Of a stretch of DNA of 64,000 nt, positions 17,271 to 25,550 are shown in pieces. The stretch comes from Paenibacillus macerans (GTDB taxonomy: Bacteria; Bacillota; Bacilli; Paenibacillales; Paenibacillaceae), in assembly GCF_023715465.1 (NCBI RefSeq), contig NZ_JAMBOE010000012.1:1-64000 (forward strand), given 5' to 3'. Below the pieces are notes generated by a model. It saw nothing but the letters and a program-made list of their open reading frames with translations. It searched no databases and was not told where the DNA came from. Each line of letters opens with the position of its first letter. The stretch's first letter is position 1. A program made the translations under genes and the position numbers.

Positions 17271-18464
17271 ATGAGCTTATTTAAAAATAGATTAATTGTG
17301 GCCTTACCCCTTATCGTCATTGCTGTCATCTTCATCTTTAGCCTTGCCATGATTCCCAGCATCAATCCTGCTCCCCATAACCTGCCCATTGCCATTGTGA
17401 ATAAGGATCAAGGCTTGACGGCCTCAAACGTCAATATGGGCGAGACGGTTGTGTCCGAGATTCAGTCGGCAACCTTCGCGAATTCGGATGGAGAGCCGGC
17501 GATGAAATGGATCGAAGTTGATAGTGAAGAGGAAGTAAAAGCAGGGCTTGATAACCAAGAATTTTATGCTGCATTGGTGATTCCCCAGGATTTTAGTGAA
17601 AAGCAGGCATCGCTGATGACGCCGGATCCGTCTTCGCCCCGGGTGCGGATTTATGTCAACCAAGGCATGAATGCATCGGCATCGAGTATGGCTGGGGAAA
17701 TGTTAAGTCAAGCGATTAGCGGGATAAATGAGGAAATGCGTACTGAGCTATTAACGGCTTTCGAACGGCAAGGCGCTGCGATTTCAACGAAACAAGCCGC
17801 CGCATTGGCTGCGCCAATCGTTAGCGAAGTCACCCAAGTGAATACAATCGGTACGCATAGTGGAAACGGGAATTCACCGGTTTTGATGTTCCAGCCTTTG
17901 TGGATGGCTAGTCTGATCGGAAACGTGATTTTCTTGCTTGTAAGAAACAAAACAAATTATGCGAATCGCAATGAACGGCTTCGGGCGAATATAGTCCAAG
18001 TTTTATGGGGAGCGGTCATGGCTTTGGCCGGCGGATTCAGCCTCGCCTGGTTCGCCGAGCGTTGGGGGTTGCACATTCCTCATTTCACGGATACGGCTTT
18101 ATTCTTGGCTATTGTTTATTTGGCTTTTTTTCTCATGATAGCTGCGGTCTTCTCGTGGATTGGGTTTAAAGGCATGATTATTTTTGTATTGTTCTTATTT
18201 ATCGGTGCGCCGCTTCTTAGTTTTGCTCCCGAGTTATTATCTCCGTTTTATCGTGAATGGGTACTATCATGGCTACCGATGCGTTTCATGGTTGATGGGC
18301 TGCGCGAGTTGTTTTTCTTTGGGCAAGGCCTGCGCATGAATCATCCTACATTCGCCTTGATTTGGATCGGCGTCTGCGGCCTTTTGGTCTTGCTTGCATC
18401 TGCCTTTAAACGTTCCCGTAAACCAGAACGAAAAAAAGAGGTTGAACTTGCGCATAACCCCTAA
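17271..18464 (+). CDS. YhgE/Pip-like ABC-2 type membrane protein
   Basis: A 397-residue membrane protein. A first helix (LIVALPLIVIAVIFIFSLAMIP) is followed by a large outside domain with the motif LPIAIVNKDQGLTASN typical of YhgE/Pip and DUF3533 proteins, then five or so C-terminal helices. Members are ABC-2 permease relatives, some linked to phage infection or secretion. ATG 17271 follows GAGG by eight bases; the open frame extends further upstream but overlaps the previous gene. It is likely co-transcribed with the SnoaL-like gene under the divergent TetR. A partial second copy of its 3' end lies at 38225-38581. Confidence 0.82.
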   Translation: MSLFKNRLIVALPLIVIAVIFIFSLAMIPSINPAPHNLPIAIVNKDQGLTASNVNMGETVVSEIQSATFANSDGEPAMKWIEVDSEEEVKAGLDNQEFYAALVIPQDFSEKQASLMTPDPSSPRVRIYVNQGMNASASSMAGEMLSQAISGINEEMRTELLTAFERQGAAISTKQAAALAAPIVSEVTQVNTIGTHSGNGNSPVLMFQPLWMASLIGNVIFLLVRNKTNYANRNERLRANIVQVLWGAVMALAGGFSLAWFAERWGLHIPHFTDTALFLAIVYLAFFLMIAAVFSWIGFKGMIIFVLFLFIGAPLLSFAPELLSPFYREWVLSWLPMRFMVDGLRELFFFGQGLRMNHPTFALIWIGVCGLLVLLASAFKRSRKPERKKEVELAHNP

Positions 18465-18480
18465 TAAAATCATCTCATTG

Positions 18481-18498
18481 GGCACCCTAACGGGTGCC
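18481..18498 (+). terminator. Weak hairpin after the YhgE-like gene
   Basis: GGCACCC and GGGTGCC form a 7-bp stem without a T-run. A similar hairpin follows the remnant copy near 38600. Confidence 0.5.
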
Positions 18499-18544
18499 TC
18501 TACGTATCTGGTATATTGAAAGTAAAGAACTAGGAGGGATTAAC

Positions 18545-18910
18545 ATTCACTATCAAGCTATTGATCTAAAGGAGAAGTTATCCAAGTTCAATGATCATTG
18601 GTCCCCTAAAGTTATTGGTGAAATGAATGACTATCAATTTAAATTGGTCAAGATTGCAGAGGATTTTGTATGGCACAGTCATCAGGATACCGACGAGGTG
18701 TTTATTGTACTCGAAGGAGAGATGTTTATCGATTTCCGAGATGGTCAGGTGAAAATCTCCCAGGGCGAGATGTTTATTGTGCCAAAAGGAGTCGAGCACA
18801 AACCTTTCGCCAACAAGGAGTGCCATATCCTGTTGGTGGAACCTAGAGGGGTAGTAAACACAGGTGAAGCTGAGTCGGAATTAACAGCAGCTAATGATGT
18901 TTGGATCTAG
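18545..18910 (+). CDS. Cupin domain protein with apparent ATT start
   Basis: A single-domain cupin of about 121 residues. Both metal-site motifs are present: WHSHQDTDEVFIVLEGEMFIDF and GEMFIVPKGVEHKPF. No ATG, GTG or TTG lies at the expected start. The sequence reads AGGAGGG (18532-18538), then ATTAAC, then ATT CAC TAT CAA, so ATT 18545, six bases after a perfect ribosome binding site, matches where homologues begin. The only ordinary upstream start, GTG 18494, lies inside a hairpin with no ribosome site. Either a rare AUU start or a mutated ATG explains this. The WYL regulator gene follows 20 bases later. Confidence 0.72.
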   Translation: MHYQAIDLKEKLSKFNDHWSPKVIGEMNDYQFKLVKIAEDFVWHSHQDTDEVFIVLEGEMFIDFRDGQVKISQGEMFIVPKGVEHKPFANKECHILLVEPRGVVNTGEAESELTAANDVWI

Positions 18911-18930
18911 TAGCCGAAGGGGGATCCAGG

Positions 18931-19902
18931 GTGGCGAAATGGGATAATATGCTGTCCATACTTTGGATGCTGCGATCCGGAAGGAAGCTCACCGCCGCGC
19001 AGGTCGCGGACAGTTTGGAAATCAGCGTCCGCACCGTATACCGGTATATCGACGCATTATGCGCCAGCGGCGTGCCGGTCGTCGCGGAATCGGGCCATGA
19101 CGGCGGCATTCGTATTCTGGAAAGCTTCAAGGAGACGCCGTTGTTCTTCAACCCCGTAGAGCTGAAGGCGCTTGTGGATGCGTATAAATTTGCGCAAGGC
19201 GCCGGCTATCCGTACACGGAGGAGCTGGAAAGCGCGCTTACGAAGGTGGAGAACGGGTTGCACGAGGAGCAGCGCGACGATCTGTCCCGTCAGACGAGCG
19301 GCTTGGATGTGATCTCTCCGGCGCGTCCGCCTTCCGTCGTTCCGTTGCTCAGGGACCTGGAGCAGGCGGCGATGGATGGGCGAACGGTGCGTATCGCCTA
19401 TCGCAAAGCGAAAGCGGAGCAGGCTGACGAACGTGAAGTCGATCCGTACGGGCTCGTTTACGACCGAAACGAATGGTATGGCGTCGCGTTCTGCCATCGG
19501 TCGCAGGCGGTGCGGACGTTCCGCGTGGACCGCATCGAATGGCTCGAGCTGACCGAATCGCGGTTCGAAAAGCCGGAGCGTTTCTCCGCGTCCGCCTATT
19601 TTCGCGACCAGTCCGAGCGGGAGCGGGAAGCGGTCGGGCCGCTGACGGTCATCCGCATCGAGGGGGAGCCCGATACGCTGAACGTGGTTTGCGGCCATTG
19701 GCATATGCGCCACTATTTGACGGAACGGACCGATCGGGAGGCGCGGTTTCTGCTCGACGTCCCGACGATGGACAAATACCTTCCGAAGTATCTGATCACG
19801 TTCGGCACGGCCATTCGCGTTCGGGAGCCGCTGGAGCTGAAGCGCCGGATCCGGGAAATGGCCTACGGAATCGCAAAACATTACGAAGGCGATCCCGATT
19901 GA
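18931..19902 (+). CDS. WYL domain transcriptional regulator (YafY-like)
   Basis: A 323-residue regulator. The N-terminal HTH_11 winged helix reads WDNMLSILWMLRSGRKLTAAQVADSLEISVRTVYRYIDAL. The WYL domain covers about residues 135-215 (VRIAYRKAKAEQADEREVDP, LVYDRNEWYGVAFCHRSQAVRTFRVDRI), followed by a C-terminal WCX-type extension. WYL domains bind nucleic-acid or nucleotide ligands. GTG 18931 follows AAGGGGGA by six bases. The DinB gene follows, a frequent partner of YafY-like regulators, so control of that gene is likely. Confidence 0.88.
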   Translation: MAKWDNMLSILWMLRSGRKLTAAQVADSLEISVRTVYRYIDALCASGVPVVAESGHDGGIRILESFKETPLFFNPVELKALVDAYKFAQGAGYPYTEELESALTKVENGLHEEQRDDLSRQTSGLDVISPARPPSVVPLLRDLEQAAMDGRTVRIAYRKAKAEQADEREVDPYGLVYDRNEWYGVAFCHRSQAVRTFRVDRIEWLELTESRFEKPERFSASAYFRDQSEREREAVGPLTVIRIEGEPDTLNVVCGHWHMRHYLTERTDREARFLLDVPTMDKYLPKYLITFGTAIRVREPLELKRRIREMAYGIAKHYEGDPD

Positions 19903-19998
19903 ACTTCGCTGACAGCAGTTGTCAGCGAACCCGGTATACGATAGAGACAAGGCTGCGGCAGCCAAACAACGACGAATAAAGGAAAGGTGAATCCATCC

Positions 19999-20520
19999 AT
20001 GTCTATGCGTGAGCACTCGCATCAATTGTACGAATATCATGTTTGGGCGAACGAGCGGCTGTTCGCCCACATTGAGCAGCTTCCGAAGGAAGTGTTCCAT
20101 GCGGAAGTGACCAGCGTGTTCCCGTCCGTAGCGCAAACGCTCGGCCACATGTACTTGTTTGAACAGCTTTATATGTCCGTACTCGCAGAAGTTCCGAACG
20201 GGGAGATTTTTCCGAAGATCCCGGGCTGGACGGAGGAAGCGCAGGGCAAAACCGTGGACGAGCTGCGGCGGCTGTTCGCCGGCGCTGCTGAACAGTTTCG
20301 CGATTTGCTGCGGCGTACGCCTAACCCGGACAAAGCGATGACGATCGAACATCCAAAGTACGGCCGTCTCGATACGCATTTCTCCGAAATCTTGCGGCAT
20401 GTGGTCAACCACGGGACGTATCACCGGGGCAATGTGACCGCGATGCTGAGGCAGCAAGGGTATGCCGGGGTTCCGACGGATTATTTGTTTTATTTGTTGG
20501 GACGGCAGGAGGGCGAATAG
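19999..20520 (+). CDS. DinB family putative metal-dependent protein
   Basis: A 173-residue four-helix-bundle protein of the DinB/YfiT superfamily. It begins LYEYHVWANERLFAHIEQLP, has an early histidine in TLGHMYLFE, and the conserved C-terminal HVVNHGTYHRGNVTAMLRQQG in which two histidines should complete the metal triad. Members include thiol transferases and DNA-damage-induced proteins. ATG 19999 follows AAAGGTGA; a GTG four codons earlier is inside that site. Likely controlled by the upstream WYL regulator. Confidence 0.88.
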   Translation: MSMREHSHQLYEYHVWANERLFAHIEQLPKEVFHAEVTSVFPSVAQTLGHMYLFEQLYMSVLAEVPNGEIFPKIPGWTEEAQGKTVDELRRLFAGAAEQFRDLLRRTPNPDKAMTIEHPKYGRLDTHFSEILRHVVNHGTYHRGNVTAMLRQQGYAGVPTDYLFYLLGRQEGE

Positions 20521-20558
20521 AAGCCGCTTGAAGAGAAAGGTTTTTTTAACTTCGAACC

Positions 20559-20594
20559 AAATCAAATGGCACCCCAAATGGTGCCATTTGATTT
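20559..20594 (+). terminator. Strong hairpin after dinB-like gene
   Basis: AAATCAAATGGCACC pairs perfectly with GGTGCCATTTGATTT, a 15-bp stem with a six-base loop. No long T-run follows on this strand. Confidence 0.7.
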
Positions 20595-20654
20595 AGCTTC
20601 ATGCTGGTTACGGTGAACCGTGTTACAAGCAACGGCAAAAGGTGTGGTTATTCA

Positions 20655-20803
20655 ATAAACTTTTTTCGATGCTTGATACAATTTTTCTGCTATATGTCTA
20701 TATCGTCTCGGGGCATGCGCAAGCGGGCGACAGAAGAACCATACCCGATCTTCCCTTTTACCCTCCGCCAAATCGTTGGAAACTCCATCAGTGAAGGCAT
20801 TTA
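20655..20803 (-). pseudogene. Remnant of an SDR gene (C-terminal end)
   Basis: Read on the minus strand this stretch gives AFTDGVSNDLAEGK, then after a frame shift IGYGSSVARLRMPRDDID, then after another shift AEKLYQAS. This follows the C-terminus of the SDR at 60447-61208 (AFTEGIFKGLEEGNQEIGFG, TSVSRLRMSRDEIDEY, EKMYKATKN) residue for residue. The DNA around GCATGCGCAAGCGG also matches directly. Nothing of the catalytic domain remains. The rest of 20595-20932 shows only the AraC promoter region. Confidence 0.75.
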
Positions 20804-20932
20804 GCACAAATAAAGCTGCAGCCCGGGGGTACTTGGGTGTACGGCTGCGCTTATTCTAAAATGTTGTACCGAAGCCGCCGATCGCGCTAAAATGGCTTTA
20901 AATGAAACGCTTCAAAAAACGGAGGCTTCGCC

Positions 20933-21769
20933 GTGACGATTAAATGGATCGACTTGTCCAGGAATGCGATAGACTTATACGAGCAGAAGCATACGGGTGG
21001 CCATCTCGTGTCCGAGCACTATCATCAGACGCACCAGCTGCTGTTTGTGCTGGAGGGCGAAGGCGCGATCCGGCTGGGCGGGGAAATACGGAAGCTGGCG
21101 GTCGACGATACGGCGCTGGTCGTGCCGTATTCCGTCCACTCGGTCATGTCCGACTCCAGGCTGACCTTGCTAGTGTTGGCGTTTGACGAGGCGGTGCTCG
21201 ATCCGGATATGAGGGCGCAGTTGCTCCACGCCTATTTCCCGGCCTCCTGTCTGATGAAGCCGGGATTGTTTGCCGCGAGCGAGCTGCGCCAGCTGTTGAG
21301 AAAAATGCTGTTCGAGCAGTCCAGGGAGCTGTCGTCGCTCGTCCGGCTTTCGCTCAAAGTCCAGCTGTCTCAGCTGCTGCTCTTGCTGGTTCGTTCGGTC
21401 GGAACGGAGGCCGCCGGAGCGGGCTCCAGCTCCAACAGGCTGCGCGCCGAGAAAATTCGCAGCTATATCGATTCGAAGTATTTCGATCCGCTGACCGCGG
21501 GGAACATCGCCTCCAAGCTGGGCATCAGCACGCGGCACGTAAACAACATCTTCAAGGAACGGTACGACATGACGCCGATGCAATATTTGACCGAGGTACG
21601 CATCCGCGTTGCTCAGAAGCTGCTGGCGGAAACGGGCAAGGACATTATTTCGATCTGCTTCGAGGTCGGTTACGACTCCGTATCCACGTTTTACCGGTCG
21701 TTCAAAGCCGTCGCCAAGCTGTCGCCGAAAACGTACCGGGAGCTGAACACGCCCGTGCAAGCCGAATAG
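20933..21769 (+). CDS. AraC family regulator with cupin sensor
   Basis: A 278-residue regulator. The N-terminal cupin (HLVSEHYHQTHQLLFVLEGEGAIRLGGEIRKL and VVPYSVHSVM) is a sugar-sensing domain. The C-terminal 100 residues hold two helix-turn-helix motifs (LTAGNIASKLGISTRHVNNIFKERYDMTPMQYL; DIISICFEVGYDSVSTFYRSFKAVAKLSPKTYRE). GTG 20933 follows CGGAGG. It stands just upstream of the co-directional catabolic genes at 21998-26795 and is their probable activator, responding to an unknown sugar. Confidence 0.88.
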   Translation: MTIKWIDLSRNAIDLYEQKHTGGHLVSEHYHQTHQLLFVLEGEGAIRLGGEIRKLAVDDTALVVPYSVHSVMSDSRLTLLVLAFDEAVLDPDMRAQLLHAYFPASCLMKPGLFAASELRQLLRKMLFEQSRELSSLVRLSLKVQLSQLLLLLVRSVGTEAAGAGSSSNRLRAEKIRSYIDSKYFDPLTAGNIASKLGISTRHVNNIFKERYDMTPMQYLTEVRIRVAQKLLAETGKDIISICFEVGYDSVSTFYRSFKAVAKLSPKTYRELNTPVQAE

Positions 21770-21849
21770 GCAGGGAGCCTTGCGTCAAACGAACAAGAAT
21801 GTGATTTAACGGCCGACCGGCCGACTAATTGAAACGCGATTCCCCCTTC

Positions 21850-21880
21850 ATCCCCCATCGGCTGAGCGCCGGCGGGGGAT
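21850..21880 (+). terminator. Hairpin between araC-like gene and Gfo/Idh operon
   Basis: ATCCCCC and GGGGGAT pair around an inner CGGC/GCCG stem. No T-run is seen, so it may be an attenuator or a weak terminator. Confidence 0.4.
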
Positions 21881-21997
21881 ATTGCTTCGCTCGGACAATT
21901 CGCTTCCGAAATTGAGAATCGTGTTCCCGGAATTGTAAGAAAAGCGATTTCACATCGACTACAATACGGATATACGAAGCGAAGGGAGCAATGAACG

Positions 21998-23155
21998 ATG
22001 GCAGTTCGCAAAATCGGCATTATTATGAACGGCGTTACCGGACGAATGGGGACCAACCAACATTTGATCCGTTCGATTCTTGCGATTCGCAAGCAGGGGG
22101 GCGTCGCGCTTCCGGACGGAGACGTCGTAATGCCCGACCCGATTCTGGCCGGCCGGCAGGAGAACAAGCTGCAGGCGCTGGCCGCCGCCCACGGCGTCGA
22201 GCGCTGGAGCACCGATCTTGAAGCATGCCTCGCCGATCCGTACAATGAAATTTATTTCGACAGCCAGACGACGGTGCGCCGCGCCGAGAGCATCAAGCAG
22301 GCGATCGCCGCGGGCAAGCATATTTATTGCGAGAAGCCGACGGCCGTCGATCTGGGAGGGTCGCTCGAACTGGCGCGCGTCGCCGCCAAGGCCGGGGTGA
22401 GAAACGGCGTCGTGCAAGACAAATTGTTTTTGCCCGGATTGCTCAAGCTGAAGCGCTTGATCGGCTCCGGCTTCTTCGGGCGCATCCTGTCCGTGCGGAT
22501 GGAGTTCGGCTATTGGGTGTTCGAGGGCGACTGGCAGCAGGGTCAGCGGCCTTCGTGGAACTACCGCAAGGAAGACGGCGGCGGCATTATCGTCGACATG
22601 TTTGCACACTGGCGCTATGTGCTCGAGAATTTGTTCGGGGAAGTGAAGGCTGTTTGCTGTCTTGCCGCTACACATATTCCGAAACGTCTGAACGAGCAGG
22701 GCGTTCCGTATGATTGCACGGCGGACGATGCGGCGTACGCCATGTTTGAACTGGAAGGCGGCATTATCGTGCAGGCCAACTCGTCCTGGGCGGTGCGCGT
22801 AGACCGCGACGATCTGCTCACGGTTACGGTCGACGGTACCGAAGGCAGCGCCGTGGCGGGCTTGCGCGACTGCAAGACGCAGCATCGGGTCAACACGCCG
22901 AAGCCGGTATGGAATCCGGACATTCCGAATCCGTTCCAGTTCCGCGACCAATGGGTGCAGGTGCCGGACAACGCGTCGTTCGACAACGCATTCAAGGTGC
23001 AATGGGAAATGTTCTTGAAGCATGTCGTCATCGGTACGCCGTTCCCGTGGGATCTGCTCGAAGGCGCGAAAGGCACCCAGCTTGCCGATCTCAGCTTGCA
23101 GTCGTGGCAGGATCGCCGCTGGATCGACGTGCCGAAGCTGAGCCTACGTGAGTAG
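21998..23155 (+). CDS. Gfo/Idh/MocA family oxidoreductase
   Basis: A 385-residue NAD(P)-dependent sugar or polyol dehydrogenase-like protein. The N-terminal Rossmann motif is IGIIMNGVTGRMGTNQHLI, and the catalytic-type motif CEKPTAVDLG is near residue 110. The C-terminal alpha/beta domain carries GGGIIVDMFAHWRYVLENLFGEVK. The usual reaction is oxidation or reduction of a sugar carbon. The last codons (LRE and stop) come from an inverted fragment of the MITE-like repeat at 23144-23247, so the native C-terminus was replaced. It heads a catabolic cluster with the DUF993 gene, the isomerase-like gene and a second Gfo/Idh gene. Confidence 0.88.
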   Translation: MAVRKIGIIMNGVTGRMGTNQHLIRSILAIRKQGGVALPDGDVVMPDPILAGRQENKLQALAAAHGVERWSTDLEACLADPYNEIYFDSQTTVRRAESIKQAIAAGKHIYCEKPTAVDLGGSLELARVAAKAGVRNGVVQDKLFLPGLLKLKRLIGSGFFGRILSVRMEFGYWVFEGDWQQGQRPSWNYRKEDGGGIIVDMFAHWRYVLENLFGEVKAVCCLAATHIPKRLNEQGVPYDCTADDAAYAMFELEGGIIVQANSSWAVRVDRDDLLTVTVDGTEGSAVAGLRDCKTQHRVNTPKPVWNPDIPNPFQFRDQWVQVPDNASFDNAFKVQWEMFLKHVVIGTPFPWDLLEGAKGTQLADLSLQSWQDRRWIDVPKLSLRE

Positions 23156-23247
23156 CGGAAGGCCCGGCTGAATTCAAGATTCGACGTCGAGTAAGCTTCA
23201 TAGCTATACTTCGTGATCAAAAGCCGATTTTTTAATTACCTCTTAAG
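23144..23247 (-). repeat. Partial MITE-like element, inverted
   Basis: Read on the minus strand this matches the left part of the elements at 24436 and 32602: a TTAAGAGGTAATTAAAAAAT end, CTTTTGATCACGAAG, then CGTCGAATCTTGAATTCAGC and GGGCCTTCCGCTACTCACG. The inner right part is missing. It overlaps the stop codon of the Gfo/Idh gene, and its other end abuts the ribosome binding site of the DUF993 gene. Confidence 0.8.
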
Positions 23248-23260
23248 GAGGGGAGTACAG

Positions 23261-24430
23261 ATGACCCAATCGCTGCTCCTCCCCCGCGCAGGGGGAGCGT
23301 TGTACGAATATGCTCCGGGCAAAGCCGGCTCGTTCACCGTGCCGGCCAAGCCGTTTACGGGCCGCATCGCCTTCTCGGCCGCCCATGTCGTCTGTGATCC
23401 GTTTGCGGACACCGATCCGCTGCATCACGCGCAGATCGATTGGAACTCGACGCTCGCCTACCGGCACCATCTGTGGTCGCTCGGTCTGGCCGTAGCGGAA
23501 GCGATGGATACCGCGCAGCGCGGCATGGGCCTCGACTGGAACCGCTCGAAGGAGCTTATTCGCGCTTCGATCGCGGAAGCGCGCTCGGTCGGCGGCAAAA
23601 TCGCCTGCGGCGCGGGAACCGATCATCTGCTCCCAGGATCGTCGGTCACGATCGCCGACGTGGAAGCCGCCTATGAAGAGCAAGTCGGCTTCATCGAGGG
23701 CGAGGGCGGTCAAGTCATTCTGATGGCGAGCCGCGCGCTTGCCGCTTGCGCGAAAGGGCCCGAGGATTACGAGCGGGTGTATGGGCGGATTTTGGAGCAG
23801 GTGAAACAGCCGGCCATCCTGCATTGGCTCGGCGACATGTTCGATCCCGCTCTGGCCGGCTATTGGGGCTGCAAGGACGATCCGTACAAGGCGATGGACG
23901 TTTGTTTGCGCGTCATTCGGGCAAACGCGGACAAGATCGACGGGATTAAAATCTCACTGCTCGATGCCGGTAAAGAAATCAAGATGCGCCGGCTGCTGCC
24001 GGAAGGGGTCAAGATGTACACCGGCGACGACTTCAACTACCCGGAACTGATCAAGGGTGACGAGCAGGGCTACAGCCATGCGCTGCTCGGCATATTCGAC
24101 GCGATCGCGCCGGCCGCCGCCCAGGCGCTCCATGCGCTCGACGCGGGCGATCTGGCCGGTTACGAGGCGATTATGGAGCCTACCGTCGCCTTGTCGCGCC
24201 ATATTTTCCAGAAGCCGACGTACGCCTACAAGACGGGAATTGTGTTCATGGCCTACTTGAACGGCCGCCAATCGCACTTCCGCATGATCGGGGGAGCGGA
24301 GGGAGCGCGCTCGATTGTCCATTTGGCCGAGCTATTCGTGCTTGCCGACCGGGCCGGGCTATTGGCCGATCCGGAGCTTGCCGCCGAACGGATGAAGCCT
24401 GTCTTGGCGCTGGCGGGTATTCGGCCGTAA
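23261..24430 (+). CDS. DUF993 protein, dihydrodipicolinate-synthase-like
   Basis: A 389-residue TIM-barrel protein of the DUF993 family, distantly related to dihydrodipicolinate synthases and aldolases. The conserved lysine that forms the Schiff base in that superfamily is probably in DGIKISLLDAGKE. Other characteristic pieces are GRIAFSAAHVVCDPF near the N-terminus and GVKMYTGDDFNYPELI. ATG 23261 follows AAGGAGGGGAG. Between a Gfo/Idh oxidoreductase and an isomerase-like protein, a role as a keto-sugar-acid aldolase or lyase is a reasonable inference. Confidence 0.85.
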   Translation: MTQSLLLPRAGGALYEYAPGKAGSFTVPAKPFTGRIAFSAAHVVCDPFADTDPLHHAQIDWNSTLAYRHHLWSLGLAVAEAMDTAQRGMGLDWNRSKELIRASIAEARSVGGKIACGAGTDHLLPGSSVTIADVEAAYEEQVGFIEGEGGQVILMASRALAACAKGPEDYERVYGRILEQVKQPAILHWLGDMFDPALAGYWGCKDDPYKAMDVCLRVIRANADKIDGIKISLLDAGKEIKMRRLLPEGVKMYTGDDFNYPELIKGDEQGYSHALLGIFDAIAPAAAQALHALDAGDLAGYEAIMEPTVALSRHIFQKPTYAYKTGIVFMAYLNGRQSHFRMIGGAEGARSIVHLAELFVLADRAGLLADPELAAERMKPVLALAGIRP

Positions 24431-24435
24431 TCATT

Positions 24436-24624
24436 TATAGAGGTTGTTCAAAAAGTCGTCTTTCCATGACGAAGTAGTTCGGGGAGTGGACTCGACATCG
24501 AATCTTGAATTCAGCCGGGCCTTCCGTTGCTCACGTAGATCTGTCTACGCTCCGCTACTCAGTCCCTGGCTTCATCCAACCTTCTCGGTCCTGAAAATCC
24601 GACTTTTTGAACACACACTTATAG
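24436..24624. repeat. MITE-like element with terminal inverted repeats
   Basis: About 189 bp. The left end TATAGAGGTTGTTCAAAAAG and the right end CTTTTTGAACACACACTTAT are inverted repeats of each other around GTTCAAAAAGTCG. It carries no gene. A close copy is at 32602-32791 and a truncated inverted one at 23144. It sits in the spacer between the DUF993 and isomerase-like genes, ending 28 bases before the next start. Confidence 0.85.
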
Positions 24625-24652
24625 CGATGTTTGAAATCCGGGAGGGATCAGC

Positions 24653-25474
24653 ATGGAACCGCTTCGTTCCATAGATAGACTCAGCTTGAACCAGATTACG
24701 ACCAATCGGCTGAATATGTGCGAGGCCGTGGAAGCATGCGTTCGCGCCGAAGTGCCTTGGATCGCGTTGTGGCGGGATAAAGTGGCCGAGACCGGCCTGG
24801 CCGAGAGCAAGCGGCTTGTGCGGGACGCGGGCCTGCGCGTCTCCAGCCTGTGCCGCGGCGGTTATTTTCCGGCGGCCACCGCGCCTGCGCGCAAAGAGCA
24901 GATGAACGACAACCGTCGCGCCGTCGAGGAGGCGGCCGAGCTCGGCACCGACGTGCTCGTGCTCGTTTGTGGACCGGCGCCGGACCGGGATATCGATTTC
25001 GCCCGCAAGACGGTTGAAGAGGCGATCGCAGAGCTTGCGCCGTTCGCCCGCTCGTACGGAGTCAAGCTCGGCATCGAGCCGTTGCACCCGATGTACGCCG
25101 CTGAACGCTCCGTCATCAATACGCTGGCGCAAGCCAACACGCTAGCGGAGCAGCACGACCCGCAGGACGTCGGCGTCGTCGTCGACGCGTTCCACGTCTG
25201 GTGGGACCCCGAGCTGTACGCGCAAATTAAGCGGGCCAGAGGGCGAATATTCGGCTTCCACGTCTCCGATTGGATCGTACCGGTGCCCGACCTGCTGATG
25301 GGCAGAGGGATGATGGGGGACGGCGTTATCGAGCTGCGCCGGATGCGTCATGCCGTCGAGGCGGCCGGTTATTCGGGGGCGATCGAGGTGGAAATCTTCA
25401 ACCGGCAAGTATGGGATATGCCAGGAGACGAAGCGCTCGCGCTGATCAAGGAACGTTATTTGCAGCACGTTTGA
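24653..25474 (+). CDS. Sugar phosphate isomerase/epimerase-like TIM barrel
   Basis: A 273-residue xylose-isomerase-like TIM barrel. Metal-binding positions typical of the family can be seen: E in LGIEPLHPMYA, D and H in VVVDAFHVWWDP, H in FGFHVSDWI and E in AIEVEIFNRQ. Such proteins isomerise, epimerise or cleave sugars and related acids. GGGAGGG precedes the ATG. It lies in the AraC-headed cluster with two Gfo/Idh oxidoreductases, the usual neighbourhood of 3-keto-glycoside or inositol-like pathways. Confidence 0.88.
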   Translation: MEPLRSIDRLSLNQITTNRLNMCEAVEACVRAEVPWIALWRDKVAETGLAESKRLVRDAGLRVSSLCRGGYFPAATAPARKEQMNDNRRAVEEAAELGTDVLVLVCGPAPDRDIDFARKTVEEAIAELAPFARSYGVKLGIEPLHPMYAAERSVINTLAQANTLAEQHDPQDVGVVVDAFHVWWDPELYAQIKRARGRIFGFHVSDWIVPVPDLLMGRGMMGDGVIELRRMRHAVEAAGYSGAIEVEIFNRQVWDMPGDEALALIKERYLQHV

Positions 25475-25550
25475 ATTTTTATTTGCGGCTTTGGCGGGCC
25501 GGGAGATCGTTTCCCGGCTTGTCAAGGCATAGGCTATGGAGGGAAGGAAT

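Noticed and set aside
19057-20577. A 506-codon open frame on the minus strand
   Set aside because: It runs antisense through the WYL and DinB genes, has no domain pattern, and arises from GC-biased codons of the real genes. The same holds for 21959-23023, 25479-26675 and 32856-34442.
20601-20804. A plus-strand open frame of 67 codons
   Set aside because: The informative reading is on the other strand, where it is a fragment of an SDR gene.
21940-21960. A catabolite-repression (cre) site before the first Gfo/Idh gene
   Set aside because: The stretch GAAAAGCGATTTC resembles cre, but the half sites are one base too far apart.
24436-24624. A complete insertion sequence
   Set aside because: The element has inverted ends but is only about 190 bp and has no transposase frame.
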